The notes under the pieces: model-generated
Database searches by the model: none
What the model was told of the DNA's origin: nothing
Seen by the model: the letters and a program-made list of their open reading frames with translations, nothing else
Source of the DNA: JAVDCA01 sp035764045
GTDB taxonomy: Bacteria; Pseudomonadota; Alphaproteobacteria; Rhizobiales; Xanthobacteraceae
Length of the DNA: 13,315 bases
Assembly: GCA_035764045.1 (NCBI GenBank)
Contig: DASTZX010000395.1
Location: forward strand, 1-13,315
Direction: 5' to 3'
Shown here: one piece after another, positions 13,268-13,315 of the stretch
How the letters are laid out: each line of letters starts with the position of its first letter
Position numbering within the stretch: position 1 is the first letter of the stretch
Translations under genes and position numbers: made by a program

Positions 13268-13315
13268 AACCAGGTCGCGCTTGCCTGCATTAGGGGGCAG
13301 AGGTGGTTAACGCGC

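Noticed and set aside
12982..13290. 102-codon minus-strand frame at the right end
   Set aside because: It overlaps the 13026-13220 gene in another frame. It has no ribosome site, while the chosen frame has GGAGGG and a more protein-like sequence.
1..13315. CRISPR arrays, tRNA or rRNA genes, insertion sequences or prophage
   Set aside because: No regularly spaced repeats, tRNA-like arms, transposase motifs or terminal inverted repeats were found on reading through the window by eye.

Overview
The window looks like a chromosomal segment of a high-GC alphaproteobacterium of the order Hyphomicrobiales, probably close to Bradyrhizobium, Rhodopseudomonas or their Xanthobacteraceae relatives. The evidence is the strong GC bias at third codon positions, a PBP1A of the type I associate with Bradyrhizobium, a DUF1214/DUF1254-type gene pair, and several very small helical proteins of kinds common in rhizobia. 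No tRNA, rRNA, CRISPR array, transposase, integrase or phage gene was seen.

Layout. Bases 1-299 hold two convergent paralogous small genes whose stop codons share one CTAG. Bases 534-3520 (minus) hold two tandem DHA2-type drug exporters joined by an ATGA overlap. Bases 3521-3810 are a divergent promoter region with a stem-loop and a strong candidate Ada-binding site. Bases 3811-5690 (plus) hold ada and a 2-oxoglutarate/Fe(II) dioxygenase joined by TGATG, followed by a small ORF at 5737-5931. Bases 6107-7435 hold an MHS-family solute symporter with its own promoter-like sequence and an ideal Shine-Dalgarno, followed by a terminator-like inverted repeat. A 77-residue helical protein is encoded on minus at 7627-7860. 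Bases 7861-8585 are gene-poor. Bases 8586-10817 hold a bifunctional class A penicillin-binding protein, followed by the DUF1214/DUF1254-type membrane-anchored pair (10873-11996). The right end (12173-13220, minus) holds a lipoprotein and an upstream 64-residue protein with a basic tail.

How it fits together. The most coherent unit is an alkylation-response locus. Ada would repair methyl lesions and, once methylated, activate transcription from a site matching the AAT-N6-GCAA Ada consensus. The translationally coupled oxygenase has the HxD...H...R residues of the prolyl-hydroxylase-like (P4Hc) fold and not the AlkB layout. The divergent exporter pair shares the intergenic region and could be co-controlled, but this is inference. 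The rest is ordinary housekeeping and accessory content: peptidoglycan synthesis, solute uptake, and envelope proteins of unknown role.
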